A stretch of 64,000 nucleotides of DNA from contig NC_133232.1 in the NCBI RefSeq assembly GCF_040436345.1, positions 28,211,315 through 28,275,314 of the forward strand, written 5' to 3'. Positions 13,801 through 23,977 of the stretch are shown in pieces. The position numbers and the translations under genes are program-made. The stretch's first letter is position 1. Every line of letters begins with the position of its first letter. The notes under the pieces were generated by a model. That model did no database searches. It was not told where the DNA came from and worked only from the letters and a program-made list of their open reading frames with translations. The DNA is from Pagrus major. Taxonomy: Eukaryota; Chordata; Actinopteri; Spariformes; Sparidae.

Positions 13801-16800
13801 CTGTCAGACAAGAATGTATTGTGAAATCAAGGAATACAGGGAACTGATAGGCGATAATGGTGTCACTTTTACCATAACAGCCACTTCAACATTTACTTCA
13901 TAATAACACCTTAAAGTAAAGAACTTGTCTATTGCCAGTTTAACGTAGGAAACAAAATACAGATTTAAACAGCATCTTTTCCCTGAAAGTAACAACATGT
14001 AGTCAGTTGTGCTCTGAAATGAAACTGACAAATTTTGGTGAGGAGTCTCAAGATTGAGATTAAAACTATTGTAACTACAGGAGGAATTGTAACTGCCACT
14101 CAACTCATCAGTTACCATCACTTTTCTACAACTTTTCTACAACAACTGGTGAATTAAGACATCTCTGAATCACAACAGCCAATGAAACTGACCACGATCA
14201 TACTGACTGGTATACGCTGACTCTACTGTGGTATTTTCTAGCCCGTTCAATGCTCAGTTTTGGGGACAATACCATGATTAGGGAGTAAAAAAATGTTTTA
14301 TCGACAGATCTGCCAATATGTGTGCATTGTTTGCAATGATCATTCAAACGTGGCTATCAAACACTTAAAAAAAAAAATCATATCGGCATATGGATATTGG
14401 ATAAGATATACGCCAATACCGATATATCGGTCGGGTTCTAGTTTTTTCATCCCATCACACTGATCCCAGTGCAAACTGACATGGCGCTCACCTTGGACTT
14501 GCTCTTGCCTCGTCTCTTGGGGGTCTCGTCCTCAAAGTCTTCGTCATCCAGGTCATCCAAGTAGTCATCGTGGTCCAGGACTCTCTGCAGTGACATGGTC
14601 TGGATTAGGTCTCACTGTACTGAATATATGATCTGTTACTGTCTTCTGAGCCAGCAATTAAATTTGATGGTTGGTATGAACTTGGCTGGTTTAACTGGTG
14701 CTTCATGACCCTGTGACTTGTGTATTCAAGACTATCATTCTTTGCTTCCTCCACTCAAACTACAGAAAAAAATACTACCTATGATACCAACTTGTCTGCA
14801 TTTGGCATCACAACTGGACAGATTTGACCTTCACAAAGTGTTGTGAAATTGCCTGTAAAATTCATAAGATTTGACTGGCAGAATTACAACAGCTGTGGCA
14901 ATTTGATATTGTTAATTGTTTGTTGTCAGTCAAACCTCTTAGTTTAAAAAACATAGGGGCAGTCTGCCAGTGGATGTGTGGTTTGGCTCTGCAGCTTTGA
15001 GCTGTTTCGACCATCCAGAGATTCAAAACAGATCAGAAAAGACTGGCAGAGGAAATCTGTCCTGCCTTGGAAACCACAACGACTGACTTAGAGAAATGCC
15101 TTTTATCAGTACATGTCGCACTGCTCTAGATGTCAGCTGCATTGGTACAAAACAAGAGAGCGCCAGACCTTGCGGATACGCCCAGAGGACGTGTGAGTGG
15201 TCGTTGAGGTGGCAGGAGGCTCCACAGTTGCCGGATCGTCCTCAGGGCGGACGTCCGTTACTCCGCTCCTCCTGTCGAGGGGCTCCCCCTTCAGCAGGGC
15301 CTCCAGACTGCTGCCATCCACCGCTCCGCACGCATCTCGCTTCAGACCCAGTTCCAAATCTGCTACACACATTAACAAAAAACAGTTATGCATGTACTGA
15401 CATGACTTGAACAGAGCAACAGACAGACCCAGTTCTTACCTTAAATATTAACAGACTAAATACATTAACAAGCTTTTACTGGTAAAGTTCTACCAGCATG
15501 AATGAGACCAAACCCTTGACCCTATTTATGATGGTAGTAAAGTTGTTCCACCTGGAGCGATACCTGCTTTCAGAGGGGGGAAAGCTAAGCGGGGGTCCTC
15601 AGGAGGATGGGAACGCCGTTTCTTCCTCCAGCGACGGGCTGGGTAGGTGTACAACTGCCCTGGAGCTACACCTGAAAGGACACAGAAAAAGCAAAATATG
15701 CAGCAAGTTTTGGTGTGATCTTTGGCACTTATACATCTGAAAATGAATAAATGGCCCTTTTCATATCTCTCAAGTTATATTTTTTTGCTTTTCTTAATAG
15801 TTAAATTCGAGTTTGCTTAGTATTTTTTGGAATAATATTGATTTATCCATCATCACTGATTATATACCTGCACTCCGGTGTCTCTTCTCCATCCAGATGT
15901 AACAGTTGGACTGGGCCACACCAGTCTGAGAGTCGAGGAAAGGCATGAGGATGCTGCGCTCAGCACACAAACGAGCGTTGTAACTGTGGCACTGCTCCAT
16001 GGCATCTCTGTAATACTGCTCTCCCAGCCTGAAATGTGAAAGGTGGACACATGACAGGTCAAATTACACAGATTACAAAAGACTAATAATTACGACTGCC
16101 GGATGAATATTGCAAATTAAACAGAGTAAAACGTACTACAAGGAAATTTTAACACATTATGAAACAAGCCTCAATTTATTACTGATGCCTATACAGGACC
16201 AAAATAAGACTGACTGGACTTTTTTGTATACTTATTATAGTTTTTCAGTAGTAGCTTTAATAAGCAATATATTAAGCTTTTTTTGTAAGGTTAAGTAGAA
16301 GGGTTAGGGTCACACTTACACTTGTGTAGTCCATGCTCTATTACCTTACGTTTTTCTCTTAAAACGGACTTGTGGTGTTGTTGGACACATTTTATTTCTA
16401 TTTTCGTCTCACGAGCATTTAATTATGTTTATTTAAGAAGACAAAACAAAAACATTGGATACAAAGATAACAATCCATTAATTTTCAGCAACAAAGGTGA
16501 TTCTTGACCTTGCAAATAGCAAATTGAATAATTGGTTCACTGGTTTAATTACTGGTGTTTTCTGGAGCTCTCGACTGCATCTTCATTTTTTTTATTGTCA
16601 ATAAAGGAATTGTTACCAAGGTATGTACTTTTACAGTTAAAACAATAAACGTTTAAGTGCTTATCCCTCTTTGTTGTCTTTCTTTCAGTCCTTTTGTTTT
16701 TTCTTTACCACTTTCCTGTTACCTATTTACAAACATATGCTCAGATACCTATATATGTGCCATATGCCATTATATTCAGCCATTTTACATTAGCCTTGCC

Positions 16801-17722
16801 ATATTATCACTTGGGCTCTATTAACACGTTTGATGGAAGTAAAAGTTCACATTAAAATAAATCAGATTTTCACATTAAGACACGTGGCTGGTCACAGTAA
16901 CTAAAGCTCTGCTATTAAATGATGACTGGATTTACTGCTACTTTGTTGGCATGCTGCACCGTTCTCACACAGTGTAATTCCTAATTCCCACCGTTTTGTG
17001 ATTTCTTAACATTATTTAAATTGCAGTGCGGCAGCCATCTTCGCTGTAACATGGATAATTACTATGATACACATGTGTGTCCTTCTCGCAGATACAGTGT
17101 TTATTCTAGGCTTCACCCTTCACCAATTTGTCGCATTGTTCTACAAGACTGCACACAAGACTGTTGCTGTGACTGTACGATCTCTATCGTTTATTAAAAG
17201 GGCACACACACAACCCAGGCTCACTTCATTGTGAAGCCCAACACCAACAGTATCGATGGAGGGGAGTCAGAACAAAAGGTTGATTGTTCGCAAGCAGCTC
17301 GTCACAACAAAGCACCCGCCAAGCTGACAGGTTACTGTGAAAATTAACTCTATCCTTCATCTACGAGCGGATGGCTAGCAACAGTTTGGATAAATTGTGT
17401 GTAACACCACTTTAAACACCACCCAGAGTAGCTAAGTTAGGAAGGAGTAGCAGCTAAAATACAGCTCCACAATGGGTTCGCCTCATTTATATTTCCCCAC
17501 AGCTAACAAGCTAACCTTAGCTCAGTGGATAACGTTATTCTCTTGGGACAAATATTGTATTCGGGATTAAGGATGCGATGTTTACAGTTTTCAGCCCTCC
17601 GTAGTCACGTCACAAACAATCAATCACGGTATACACTCGTCTCTGTATGGCTGCGGGTTTTACTCTTAAGAGAAATAAAGATAAACTTACACTTTCACAA
17701 CACTGTCGACGGCCGCCGCCAT
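10849..17722 (-). CDS. dpf2: DPF2 / requiem, BAF-complex double PHD finger protein
   Basis: Minus-strand exons in coding order: 17691-17722, 15868-16028, 15564-15665, 15169-15362, 14492-14584, 13364-13448, 12790-12924, 12033-12164, 11671-11783, 11285-11366, 10849-10934. Total 1215 nt, 404 residues plus stop, close to the family length of about 390. DPF2 is a subunit of the nuclear BAF (SWI/SNF) remodelling complex that reads acylated histone H3 tails. Visible domains: requiem N-terminal domain (about residues 10-85, including RLCAERS and [12 protein letters not shown]); basic stretch [11 protein letters not shown]; acidic [10 protein letters not shown] followed by KRRGKSKSK; a single C2H2 finger with C221, C224, H237, H242; then tandem PHD fingers (about 282-341 and 342-392) with YCDFCLGDS and [15 protein letters not shown]. 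The start [10 protein letters not shown] is in exon 1 and is the only suitable ATG. The longest intron (16029-17690) and the others show repeats but no other gene. Confidence 0.96.
12733..12769. repeat. (CT)n microsatellite in dpf2 intron
   Basis: A TC/CT dinucleotide run with one GT interruption lies just downstream (in gene direction) of the C2H2-finger exon of dpf2. Confidence 0.8.
14290..14445. repeat. Repeat fragment with ATATCGGTCGGG terminus in dpf2 intron
   Basis: The stretch ends in GATATATCGGTCGGGTTCTAG and is rich in ATATCGG-like words, typical of a degraded DNA-transposon end. Only one clear end is seen, so the class is not assigned. Confidence 0.4.
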
Positions 17723-18020
17723 GTTTGCTTATTGCGGTTGTGTGAAGTGCCACTGCGCCTGCGCACACGCGTTAGTAACCGTTGCTGCCTCCCAGGGTGA
17801 AAAACAGGAAGTGCACGTTGAGCAGCTGCTACGTCATCGTCGTTGGATCGATGCAGCGCAACCTTTTTAATGTAATAACATCAATATCTCAAACAACAGA
17901 AACGATATGTTACTAATTCAACATCCCCCCACATCTTCCAACCCCTCTTTTTCAAAGACACATGGCGTAGTTTGTAAAACCCGGAAATAGGTTAGCATTT
18001 TTTTCACATCCGGTTTCCTC
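17723..18020 (-). promoter_or_regulatory. dpf2: dpf2 promoter with NRF1-like palindrome and ETS-type sites
   Basis: Immediately upstream of the dpf2 start codon is a G+C-rich, TATA-less stretch. TGCGCCTGCGCA at 17754-17765 is a near-consensus NRF1 palindrome. CCGGAAAT near 17983 and ATCCGGTTTCC near 18010 resemble ETS-family sites. This is the usual make-up of a housekeeping promoter. The transcription start is inferred to lie near 17730-17760. Confidence 0.55.
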
Positions 18021-18077
18021 GTCTCAAAGTCAATGAGTTATTTAAATGGGTTTTCGGTTGAATGCCTGAAATAAGTG

Positions 18078-18497
18078 TTGGTTACCAGGGGTGTAAATCC
18101 CAAGTTGCATCATGATACGATATTATTTTGATTCTTTGGACAATCATACGATATTTGCCGGTATCACAAACGATTCGATTCAATACAACACAATCAGTTA
18201 CATTTATATCACGCTAAAATATGATTCGACAATTTTATTACTGAACTCTTTAGTGGAAATATTATTTTATCAATGGTTCCAGACAATCTGTTCTTTTTAA
18301 TAAAAAGAAAGCAAAGTTTAGAAAGGAGTTGCACATGGACGGAAGCGGTGCCATGGGGATTTCAAAATAAAGGCGTATCTTAATGATAGCGGCTATATGA
18401 ATCCATGTTTTCACTTTGCATCGATGCTATTGAATCATTGATGATTGAATCGATATATCGATCCGGATCTATGCATCGTTACATCCCTAATGGTTAC
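18078..18497. mobile_element. hAT-like non-autonomous DNA transposon upstream of dpf2
   Basis: The element spans about 18086-18489. It opens with CAGGGGTGTAA and closes with TTACATCCCTA, imperfect terminal inverted repeats. It is flanked by TTGGTTAC (18078-18085) and ATGGTTAC (18490-18497), an 8-bp target duplication with one mismatch, the hAT signature. The interior is rich in GATACGAT/ATCGATATATCG words and has no transposase frame. Confidence 0.7.
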
Positions 18498-19734
18498 TAC
18501 AGGCTTAAGATATTTACATAGTTTGTTCTACGACATAAAATATATCATTTAATGTCCCACAATTTAATTATAAAGCTCGTAGCTGTCTTAAAAATGGCGG
18601 TTGCTAACAAGTAGCTAAATGTGACTACAGAAGTTGTCACAGAAAACGTCATCACACTTAACATGGAGACTCATCTACTCACTAGTCTGTCTTTACAGGC
18701 AGACTTTAGTTGCAAATTATTCTATCTCTAACTTTATAACTTAGATTGATCAATTTATAGAAGACGTGTATAGTAATTGTGTAATAAGACACTTACTGGG
18801 TTAGGGTTAGGGGTCTGTTTATAGCCTAACATTAGCTCTTTACTTCTAGCAATTTAATATATGCTTCAAAAAGTCATGAGGTGGTGTTCATCTGTGAAGA
18901 TTATCTTGCTGAACATTACGTGTCAGTATCATAAACTTGTGTTTGCCACAGAGCTTATTTTCTGCGATATTCCAAAATCCAATGGAAAAATCCCATAAGT
19001 TTTTTGACGAGGGGAACCAGGGCGATGCTAACTTCCAGGTTAGCCTACAAAAAAAACACATCTTTACACCACTCTATAGTGAATATGTACTCTTTGACTG
19101 ATATGTTTGTTTTTATTGAAATATTGGACTTTGTTTCCCGGGGGGTCTAAATGATGAACTACTTCTTAATGTGACATTATGAGATGGGCGGTTCTGTAAC
19201 TTTTTGATGAGATGAAAATACTTTGTGATGTTTTTTTTCTCTAGACGTGCTCCAACGAACCTTTGTATAATATTTATATTGTTATGCTATTTCCATTGTG
19301 AACATGCATGTTTTGATTGATATATGAATTTCATAAATTGGTCCAAGTGTGTAGTATTTTGAGTGATTTTTGTCTGTAATGTGATCTGACTGGTCCACAT
19401 GGGTCTACCAACCTATTTAAGATGACGAAATCTCCTCTATTTTCTTGTAAGATAACCCGATGAAGGTCTTTGTACTGAAACGTTGTTATTAAATTTAATT
19501 CTTGATTGCAAGTGAGGTGAACAGTATGCAGGAGTTTTTGTCCTGATTTTGTCAACCCCTCTTTTTCACCAGAATGCCGTTATTTCTCTCCACAATCAGT
19601 GGAGTCATTTGCTCATTCAGTGTCCTATTCAGGACATTCAGGATACTTTTCTCTGGTATTGGTCAGCCAACCAACTCCCTAACACCTGACCTTTTCTAGT
19701 TTTCACTGGGTTAAAAATACATCGCAAGAGATAT
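18498..19734. other. Intergenic stretch between the hAT-like element and the LINE
   Basis: No coding exon was recognised. The segment 18948-19062 is a dispersed repeat whose reverse complement recurs at 25678-25800 inside an slc5a7-like intron. The rest is A/T-rich unique-looking DNA. Confidence 0.4.
18948..19062 (+). repeat. Dispersed repeat family 2, copy a
   Basis: It contains TTTGCCACAGAGCTTATTTT, then CCAAAATCCAA, and ends with CTAACTTCCAGGTTAGCCTA. The same order appears on the opposite strand at 25678-25800. Transposon class not assigned. Confidence 0.6.
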
Positions 19735-21263
19735 ATTTTATCTGTCCCCAGGGGAAACTTTTGAAGTCACAGCTGTAGTTCAACGCTGTAGTTCCCCAAT
19801 GAGGCCTGCCAAAACAGCAGCAACAAGACGAGTAATAAGAACAGACAGCATAAAATCAGCAGCACACATCATTAAACCACCAATCAAAAAATAAGGATAT
19901 TTATAATATGCATCTATGTGCAAATTATTAAAAGTGACATTGTTGAGTTAGGTAGTGCAAATATTTTCAGGAAACAAGGTATCCAGAATAAACGACAACT
20001 GTCACTTAGAGTTCAGCAGTCTGATGACATGGGGGGAAAAAGCTGTTACAGAGCCTTGTGGTCCTGCACCGAATGCTGCAGAACCTCTTTCCAGAGGCCA
20101 GCACGGAAAACAGTCCATGGTGAGGGTGGGAGGAGTCTCTGATAATATTCCCAGCTCGGGACATGCAGCACTTGGGAGCAATGTCCTGAATGGAGGGGAG
20201 AGAAGTCCCAATGATCTTCTCCGCTGTCCTCACCACTCTCCTCACATTCCTCCAATCAGAGGCTTCTCCACACCACATGGAGATGCAGCTGGTCAGGACG
20301 CTCTCTATGGTGCTCCTGTAGAATGTAGTGAGGATCAGCGGGGGCAGGAGGGCTCTCCTCATCCTTTGCAGGAAGTGCAGACGCTGCTGTGCCTTCTTGA
20401 CCCATGCCGCAGTGTTCACAGACCAGGTGAGGTTGTCTGTGATGTGCACCCCCAGGAACTTGGTGCTGCTGACCACCTCCACAGCCGTGTTGTTGATGAG
20501 AAGTGGAGCATGGCTGGGCTGTTTCTTCCTGAAGTCGATAATGATCTCTTTGGTTTTGTCCATGTTCAGGATCAAGTTGTTTTTGCTACACCAGCCCACC
20601 AGCTGCTCCACCTCCTCCCTGTAAGCCAGGTCGTGGTCATCCCTGATGAGGCCAACCACTGTTGTGTCGTCCACAAACTTCACAGTGTGGTTGGTGGTAG
20701 CCCTTGGGACGCAGTCGTGAGTCATCAGAGTGAACAGCAGGGGGCTCAGGACACAGCCTTGAGGGGAGCCTGTGCTGAGGGTGATGACACTGGAGGTATT
20801 CTGACTGACCCGCACTGACTGTGGTCTTTCAGTGAGGAAGTCTAGCAGCCAGTTGCACAGGGGGGTGCTGAAGCCCAGTGGTCCCAGTTTGTCTACCAGA
20901 TGCTGTGGAATGATGGTATTAAACGCTGAACTGAAGTCCAGGAACAGCATCCGAACATGAGTGTTTTTCTCCTCTAGGTGTGCAAGGCTCAAGTGAAGAG
21001 CGGTGGAGATGGCATCCTCAGTGGAGCGGTTTGGCCGGTAGGCAAACTGGAAGGGGTCAAATGTGGCAGGGAGTCTAGAGGTGATGTGCTCCTTTACCAG
21101 CCTTTCAAAGCACTTCATCATAATAAAGGTGAGTGCGATGGGCCAGTAGTCATTGAGTGATGTGATTTGAGGTTTCTTTGGCACCGGGATGATGCAGGCA
21201 GTTTTGAAACATGATGGGGCTTGATCCAGTGAGATACTAAAAGTGTCTGTTAGTACAACCTCC
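19735..21263 (-). mobile_element. 5'-truncated LINE (non-LTR retrotransposon) with reverse-transcriptase frame
   Basis: A minus-strand frame runs 21184-20006 (392 codons) and continues upstream without an ATG to about 21263. Reverse-transcriptase motifs are in order: [48 protein letters not shown], the catalytic variant FVDD, and a downstream thumb-like region. After the stop a 3' UTR leads to CCTGGGGACAGATAAA, similar to the 3' ends of Rex1/Babar-type (CR1/L2-group) fish LINEs. The endonuclease domain is absent, so the copy is 5'-truncated and not autonomous. It lies between dpf2 and the first choline-transporter-like gene. Confidence 0.85.
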
Positions 21264-21299
21264 CAAAGAAGTTAGATAATCCCTCAGTTAACTTTTGTG

Positions 21300-21465
21300 A
21301 AGTAGGCTAGGCTACCCTTGATGAGCTCATCTCTTCCACAAGAGGCTCGGATTCACCAAGAGACAGACAGACAGACAGACCGACCGACAAACAGACACAC
21401 AGAAAGACAGAGAGGAGACATACTTTCCCTCACACAGACAGCTGGTAAAGACGCACAGCAGACAG
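21300..21465 (+). promoter_or_regulatory. slc5a7-like: Probable 5' non-coding exon of slc5a7-like copy A
   Basis: The segment ends ACGCACAGCAGACAG followed by GTAAGTACAGACACTG, a strong donor site. The same arrangement precedes copy B (29942), where GGCACAGCAGAGAAG is followed by GTAAGCCTACACACTG. The shared design (AGAC/AGAG-rich tract, CACAGCAGA, GTAAG) before both genes suggests a duplicated non-coding first exon spliced to the ATG exon (acceptor near 23951). No ATG is needed here. Transcript evidence is lacking. Confidence 0.5.
21360..21386. repeat. (ACAG)n tetranucleotide repeat
   Basis: Tandem GACA/GACC units immediately upstream of the inferred non-coding exon of copy A. They would lie in the promoter or 5' UTR. 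Confidence 0.75.
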
Positions 21466-23951
21466 GTAAGTACAGACACTGTATGTTCATTTAGTCGTCT
21501 GATTTTTTTTTTTTTTTTTTTCAGTTTAAAAACTATTCAATCTAAGTAACATTACTGTGTGAGGTAGCTGTTCTACAGTTACTTTATTCTGAAACTCCAC
21601 CAACATTAAGTAGGCTACATTAGGTTTTTACTTTTACTTTATATGACAACCATAGTTACCAACATTACTTTGCAATTAAGATCTTAAAAATATATGAAAA
21701 GAATATAAAATACAGTTTTACAGTACATCAATTTACCCAGCAGGATAAATACATAGCCTACTTTCACCAGCTAACTCTCAATGGTTTTCAACCTCACGAG
21801 ATTGGAGTTACATGATTGACAGGTGGATGACAGGTGTACTTTTTTGGTTGAACATTCCTTATTTCCTTCTGTCTTCATGATTTCATCTCCATGAAACTTG
21901 TGAACTCCAAGTTCTGTCTAGCTGCGTGCCACCTTCACAGGCTGTGACACCACAAGTAGCTTGTATGGGAAAGGGAAGACATCTGCTTTTATAAAGCTAA
22001 AGACCCGTCATGCTGATTTACAAGAAATGTCAAGCTTTGGGTTATCTGACAGCCTGGAGGAGGCATTTTCTGTGGCAAGAAAATCTACCCTCATCCCAGC
22101 CCGGATGAGCTGAGTTATATTTTGACATTCAGAAGTGGATGTCCAACAGAGAGCTGCAACATGTTTTGAGAGCAATGTATCAGACAGCAGCGTCTTCCAC
22201 AGGCACTTCCTTAAAATACCATTGGAGAAGTCTGAACAGTTAGGGAGGACAGATTGATAGACTGGTTCTCTATAAACCTCACTTTCACTATGCTAGTTAG
22301 CCGGTCAACCAAGGTAAATCTTTCCAGCAAAAATGAAGTTTGCATTACGGCACAGAGGAAGCACATCTGCCATTGCGCAATCAAAACGAGAAGAGGCATT
22401 GTTCTCCCTGGTCGCTATTCCCAGGTAACAGTGGAGCAACTGGAATAACCGCAAAAACTCACAGTGCAAAGGAGGAAAGAAGGTGAAGAGGCAGGCATTC
22501 ACTCTGTGGAGAGTGCCAGTCTTTTGTCAGAATCTGTTCCCTTGCTGATATGTGGTTTTTCTTTCCGCTGGGACATGAGACGGCGTGAGAAGTTCAGGCC
22601 GCTAGCATTGTAACACTTTTAAATCTGTGCCTGTTCAAACATCATTCAGCCAGCGCTAAGTTTGAAAGAGAGCATAAAGTAAAAGATATTCAAGAAGTAC
22701 ACGTTCAATCGACACCGTGCTCTCAACAAAGATGCGAAAGAAACAAGATGTCTCACTCATTCTAAAGAAAAATGATGTATCTGATTAATCCATTTTTTAT
22801 ATTAAGACTTTTTAAAACACGTTGCAAATCGGGTTTCTCATGTTTTTGTTTTTGTTTTTTTTGCTTTAGACTGTAGCCAGGCTGCTAGCGGTCGCCTTGT
22901 TGCTAATGCTGTGTTTGTGACAGCCGCAAAGTAATACAACAAGGGGTAAAGTTGGAAAGTTGTCCATTTCCGCTTCCACTTAGTAATTGCACATTTTTGG
23001 CAGAAGGTCCTATGTGGTCAAATAACCCTAAACATGGGTAAAACACATTGGTGCTGTTTACTTAAGACAGGCATGACAATGAATGCCACTAGTACTTCTC
23101 TTATCTCACTATAAGCTAAGTGAGGAAATCAGGGAAGTCTTTCACTCCCACAACAAGAAGTTGGCCACATACCAACAAACATACCTATAATACCACGACA
23201 TAAAAACACACCCACATATACACCTACATATATTTCTGTTTTTCTCATTGCAGCTCATGACAAAGGCTTGGTGGTTTGGGTGAGCGGTTGAATCTTTCGG
23301 GGGTTGTGCATGGGTTTTGGGGCATTTGTTGGGGCAGTTGGGGACTGGAGGGTCCTGGTGTCCTGTGGTCTCACGCAAAACTCTTTGGGGCACTGTCAGG
23401 TTGCGCTGGGGTGGCGTGGGTTGTCAGGTTTTGTGTAGACTTGTGGTGTCAATGCCGGCTTGTTGAATCTTCTGAGATTCATGTGCATTTTTCAGGGATT
23501 CGGCGTTTCACTCAGATTATCGAGCTGGTGTTATTGTATAAAGTGTGGAGGGTGTTTTTTTGTTCGGGGGAAAGGCGTTTTGACTGGTTGTCTCAGACTT
23601 TTTGACCCTACTGCATGTATTTTTTTAATTAGTGTTTTGTCTGTTTTTTTGTTTTTTTTAAATATAAATTGTACCTTCATTTTTAAATGTTTTTTACTGC
23701 ATTTATTGTGTGGAGCACTTTATGTTGCCTTTATTGAATGAAAGGTGCTATACAATTAAAGTCTAATTGATTGATTGATTGATCACAATTAAATTCAAAT
23801 AAATAAATGTAAAAAGGATTTAATTACTAGATTGACTCCCGATGTTTGTTGTTTTGTTTGTGTTTTTCTCTCCTCCGTTGGTGTTATTTGTTAACCTGCA
23901 TAACCTGCACTTAAATCTGTTCCTGCTTGTTTTAACATACAATAAATGCAG
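21466..23951. other. Inferred first intron of slc5a7-like copy A
   Basis: No coding exon seen. The 3' half holds a G/T-rich stretch (23270-23600) and a LINE-like tail at about 23700-23785 that reads GAAAGGTGCTATACAATTAA followed by (TTGA)n. A poly-T run lies at 21506-21521. Confidence 0.4.
23600..23785 (+). repeat. LINE-type 3' tail fragment with (TTGA)n end
   Basis: The segment ends GAAAGGTGCTATACAATTAA, then GATTGATTGATTGAT. Terminal tetranucleotide repeats after a GGTGCTATAC motif are typical of L2-like fish LINE/SINE 3' ends. No open reading frame with reverse-transcriptase motifs is attached. Confidence 0.5.
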
Positions 23952-23977
23952 ACAGACAGTCATTCAGTCAGTGCACG

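Noticed and set aside
19955-20818. Plus-strand open frame of 287 codons
   Set aside because: It is antisense to the LINE reverse-transcriptase frame, whose motifs are on the minus strand. No family motif on the plus strand.
21360-21386. Possible CRISPR-like or regulatory array of GACA units
   Set aside because: A simple tetranucleotide microsatellite without spacers, in a vertebrate genome.
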